From Candidatus Alistipes intestinigallinarum (GTDB lineage: Bacteria > Bacteroidota > Bacteroidia > Bacteroidales > Rikenellaceae): 64,000 nucleotides of DNA. Where the stretch lies: NCBI GenBank assembly GCA_019115745.1, contig DXDA01000036.1, positions 1 through 64,000 of the forward strand, read 5' to 3'. Under the pieces are notes generated by a model. That model did not search any database. It was not told the origin of the DNA and saw only the letters and a list, made by a program, of their open reading frames with translations. Positions 61,148 through 64,000 of this stretch are shown here, one piece after another (position 1 is the first letter of the stretch; the number at the start of each line of letters is the position of its first letter). The position numbers were made by a program, and so were the translations under genes.

Positions 61148-64000
61148 TTGGCCGATCGTCAAAACCATACATTCCGAAGCAGAATAACCGGTATTGCAAT
61201 ATGCTGGTTTCTTTTGCTTTGCACAATCTCGGAGGCCGCCACGCCCGAGTACAAGTTTACGCATTATACGTCGACAAACAGCGGGCTGCCTTACAACATG
61301 GTCAACAAGATCATTCAGGATGAAAAGGGCTTTATCTGGTTCGGGACCTCTTCCGGCTTGAGCCGGTTTGACGGAACCCGATTCCGGAACTATACCAAAG
61401 AGGAACTTGGTCTTCAGTCGGTATATATTACGGCCTTGTGTAAGGATGGCGACGGTAACCTTTGGGTTGGAACCGATTTGGGGGTTACGGTTTACAACGT
61501 CCACACGGATCGATTTGAACCGTTCACGCAGAAAAGCGATTTGGAAACCACTATCCATAACAAAGCCAATGCAATTTGCAAGGGCCCCGATGGTATAATC
61601 TGGATCTCGGTCAACGGTCAAGGTCTGTTTGCGTATGATCCGACCTCGAAATTACTCCGCAATTACTTTTTTGAACACGGCAAACAGACTCTTCCGGTCA
61701 ATATTCGAACGTTGCATGTCGATGCGGAAAACGGATTGTGGCTCTCTCTTTTCTACCATTCGCTTTTATATATTGCCCCCGGGCAGCCAATTCCTCGGTC
61801 GATAGAGGAAGAGTTGATTATCAGACCATTCCAACATGATGATGTTACGGCCATACAGACTCTTCCCGGAAAGCCCCGGAGTGCATACATAGCAAGTGTC
61901 ATCCAGGGATTATGCCTGCTGGACCAGACTTCCGGGGCTATTCGAACACTCATTCCTCCGCCACAATCCGATTTTTCGGCCGAGGATCTGTTCGTCGATG
62001 CGCGAGGGCAAGTTTGGATGCCAACCAATCTCGGCGTGTATGTTTATAATCCGGAGGATGAAACGGTTCGTTGTTATTCGGCCGATGAACAGGATCGTTT
62101 TTCTCTGTCGGACAATCATGCCTTTGCCGTTTATATGGATGCGAATGACGGGCTGTGGATCGGCACCAATGTCGGAGGAGTGAATTACAGCAGTGCCATA
62201 CAGCGGAATTTTGAAAAACAATATCTGGTCAAAGGGCAGGCTCTCGGAGATTGTTTGGTCCGGGGTTTTGCCGATGATCAAAACGGCCATATTTGGATCG
62301 CAACCGAAAAAGAGGGCTTGTTGGTCTATGACAAAGAGGCAAAACATCTGGCGCAAATCACGGATACCTGCCTTCCCAAAACTCAATTTACGGTTTGTTA
62401 CGATTCCGGAATCCTGTGGATCGGTACAATTCAGGGTCTCTATCGTTTCAATCCACGCACCCGGGAGTGCAAAGCCTATGAGACCCTTGGTATTCCATTT
62501 TCCATGCAGGATCGAAGGGTTTTTGTCGTATTTCGCACCTCGCATCGGGAGTTGTTTGTAGGAACGACCGTAGGATTGTTTCGCTATGATCGGGCTCAGG
62601 ACCATTTTGATCCGATCAAGGGCTTCGAAGGCGTTTTCGTAACCGATATGGACGAAGATGAGGAACAAACCCTTTGGATTTCGACCTATGCCAAAGGCCT
62701 TATCCGTTATGATCCGCTTGTTGATCGCATCCAGGAACACTATATCAACGATCCATCTGCTCCGACTGATGGGAGGAGTATTCCTTCCAATAAGCTTTTT
62801 TCGGTGTCCGTCGGGTCGAATGACCGGATCTGGACTACCAGTTTCAATGATGGTTTCTGTGGCTACGATAAAACGACCGGAGAGTTTAAGTGTTATACTA
62901 CAACACAGCATGATCTGCTCCCGACCGACATCTGCTTCATGATTCTGGAGGATGACCAGGGTATGTTGTGGATCTCTTCGGACAAGGGGCTTTTGTCGCT
63001 CGATCCCGCGACGGATGAGATTCGCCTGTTCTCGGTTTATGACGGCCTTCTCGACAATGAATTTAAAAATTGCGGATGGAAAGACCGTAATGGCGATCTC
63101 TATTTCGGATCGCGGAGTGGATTCATTCGATTTAATCCCGAACGTTTTACTTCGAAAAGCGGGAACTCACGCCTGGTGATTACGGGACTGAGGATTGGAG
63201 ACGATTTGGTAACCCCGTCCGAAGCGGAGAAAGGTCCGCTTGCCTGCAATGTCGACGAAACGTCTGAAATTCACCTTTCGCCGCGACAGAATTCATTCGG
63301 ATTCGGTTTTGCCATTCTCAATTCAAATGCGTCCGGATCGAATGCCATTCAATGCAAACTGGAGGGTTTTGATTCCGTATGGCGGCATACAACGATCGAT
63401 AATACCGTTTTCTATTATAATGTCCCTGCCGGGACCTATACGTTGAAAACGAAAGCCTTAAACGGAATCGGGAACGAAGAGATTCAGCGTTCCGATCTGA
63501 CGATTACCGTGGCTCAGCGCTTTTACAAGAGTACGGTGGCGATTCTTCTTTATATGGTTGTCCTTGTTTCCATGGTGGCGGGGATCTTCGTCTTTTACTA
63601 TCGCCGGGCCATTGCCCGGGAGAAGCGGAAACACGAAATTTATAAACAGCAGAAGGAAGAAGAACTTTTTCAACAGAAACTGTCGTTTTTTTCGAGTGTT
63701 GTCCATGAGATCAAGACGCCGCTTACCGTTATTCGAACCCCCTTGCAAAACATTATGGCTTCGGAGCGGCTTGATCCGTCACTCTTGGATGAACTGGCAA
63801 CTATTGGAAACGGTACGGAATATCTGGATCGGTTGGTTCGGGAGTTACTTGATTTTATCCGTATCGAAAAACACGGCTACCAACTCAATCGTCGGATGCT
63901 GGACCTTGTCGAAAGAATTGGTTTTTTGTGTTCGAATTTTGCCGAGACGGTGAAGGCCCGGAATCTGAAACTGTCGTTTTCGTATGAGCCGGAGTCCATT
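61148..64000 (+). CDS. hybrid two-component system sensor, partial, TTG start
   Basis: An open frame of 951 codons running off the window. The proposed TTG start at 61148 gives the signal sequence RITGIAICWFLLLCTISEAA. No ATG in frame precedes the first propeller repeat. Residues about 35-690 are two-component-regulator propeller repeats (IQDEKGFIWFGTSSGLSRFD and about ten similar WIGT-like units). They are followed by a Y_Y_Y domain (CKLEGFDSVWRHT), one membrane span (about 800-820) and the dimerisation/phosphoacceptor helix SFFSSVVHEIKTPLTVIRTP. The kinase, receiver and AraC parts lie beyond the window. It would sense a glycan breakdown product in the periplasm. Confidence 0.92.
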   Translation, partial: MADRQNHTFRSRITGIAICWFLLLCTISEAATPEYKFTHYTSTNSGLPYNMVNKIIQDEKGFIWFGTSSGLSRFDGTRFRNYTKEELGLQSVYITALCKDGDGNLWVGTDLGVTVYNVHTDRFEPFTQKSDLETTIHNKANAICKGPDGIIWISVNGQGLFAYDPTSKLLRNYFFEHGKQTLPVNIRTLHVDAENGLWLSLFYHSLLYIAPGQPIPRSIEEELIIRPFQHDDVTAIQTLPGKPRSAYIASVIQGLCLLDQTSGAIRTLIPPPQSDFSAEDLFVDARGQVWMPTNLGVYVYNPEDETVRCYSADEQDRFSLSDNHAFAVYMDANDGLWIGTNVGGVNYSSAIQRNFEKQYLVKGQALGDCLVRGFADDQNGHIWIATEKEGLLVYDKEAKHLAQITDTCLPKTQFTVCYDSGILWIGTIQGLYRFNPRTRECKAYETLGIPFSMQDRRVFVVFRTSHRELFVGTTVGLFRYDRAQDHFDPIKGFEGVFVTDMDEDEEQTLWISTYAKGLIRYDPLVDRIQEHYINDPSAPTDGRSIPSNKLFSVSVGSNDRIWTTSFNDGFCGYDKTTGEFKCYTTTQHDLLPTDICFMILEDDQGMLWISSDKGLLSLDPATDEIRLFSVYDGLLDNEFKNCGWKDRNGDLYFGSRSGFIRFNPERFTSKSGNSRLVITGLRIGDDLVTPSEAEKGPLACNVDETSEIHLSPRQNSFGFGFAILNSNASGSNAIQCKLEGFDSVWRHTTIDNTVFYYNVPAGTYTLKTKALNGIGNEEIQRSDLTITVAQRFYKSTVAILLYMVVLVSMVAGIFVFYYRRAIAREKRKHEIYKQQKEEELFQQKLSFFSSVVHEIKTPLTVIRTPLQNIMASERLDPSLLDELATIGNGTEYLDRLVRELLDFIRIEKHGYQLNRRMLDLVERIGFLCSNFAETVKARNLKLSFSYEPESI

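Overview
The window looks like chromosome from a GC-rich Bacteroidales, most plausibly an Alistipes/Rikenellaceae-type gut bacterium. The evidence is Bacteroidetes-type promoters (TTG-N19..21-TAnnTTTG) at several gene starts, few Shine-Dalgarno sequences, a fused lpxC/fabZ gene, SusC/SusD pairs, GH92 and GH43 lipoproteins, and the beginning of a hybrid two-component sensor. The genus is inferred, not proven. No insertion sequence, tRNA or CRISPR array was found.

Layout. 1-9.8 kb: 5S rRNA at the end of an rRNA operon, a small membrane protein, an acyl-CoA hydrolase/CoA-transferase, the translation operon rimP-nusA-infB, and lipid A genes (lpxC/fabZ-lpxA). 9.8-18.5 kb: a TonB-like protein, a sugar O-acetyltransferase, a K+/H+ antiporter, a thioesterase, a GH43 lipoprotein, an MFS carrier, and the cysteine operon cysK-cysE. 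The cysteine operon is preceded by a cysteine-rich leader peptide and a terminator that look like a complete transcription attenuator.

18.5-57.2 kb: one large glycan-utilisation region. A leftward operon holds a URO-D-family methyltransferase-like protein, a GH92 alpha-mannosidase, a divergent GxGYxYP-type protein and an ECF S-component-like membrane protein. A LacI regulator follows. Rightward genes then run: GmhA-like SIS isomerase, ROK kinase, second URO-D protein, SusC, SusD, three GxGYxYP lipoproteins in tandem, two modular surface lipoproteins, two more GH92 enzymes and an MFS sugar carrier, ending at a strong terminator. Facing them is an operon of a PfkB-kinase/HAD-phosphatase fusion and two tandem 370-residue paralogues that may have a deoxyhypusine-synthase-like fold. 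Next come a corrinoid protein, a corrinoid activation protein and an MtaA-like methyltransferase. Five copies of a palindrome, consensus TAYTTWAAC-GTTWAAGTA, lie upstream of the first URO-D gene, lacI, the SIS gene, the ROK gene and, 28 kb away, the PfkB-HAD gene. This suggests a single LacI regulon.

My reading is that alpha-mannoside-containing glycan is captured and trimmed at the surface by SusCD, GH92 and GxGYxYP proteins and imported, and that sugars are then phosphorylated and isomerised by a heptose-pathway-like enzyme set. A full corrinoid methyl-transfer set next to this suggests that the substrate, or a product of it, is methylated. That last step is a hypothesis. 57.3-64 kb: an AraC regulator, an NhaC antiporter, a secreted aldose 1-epimerase, and a hybrid two-component sensor that starts with TTG and runs off the window end.
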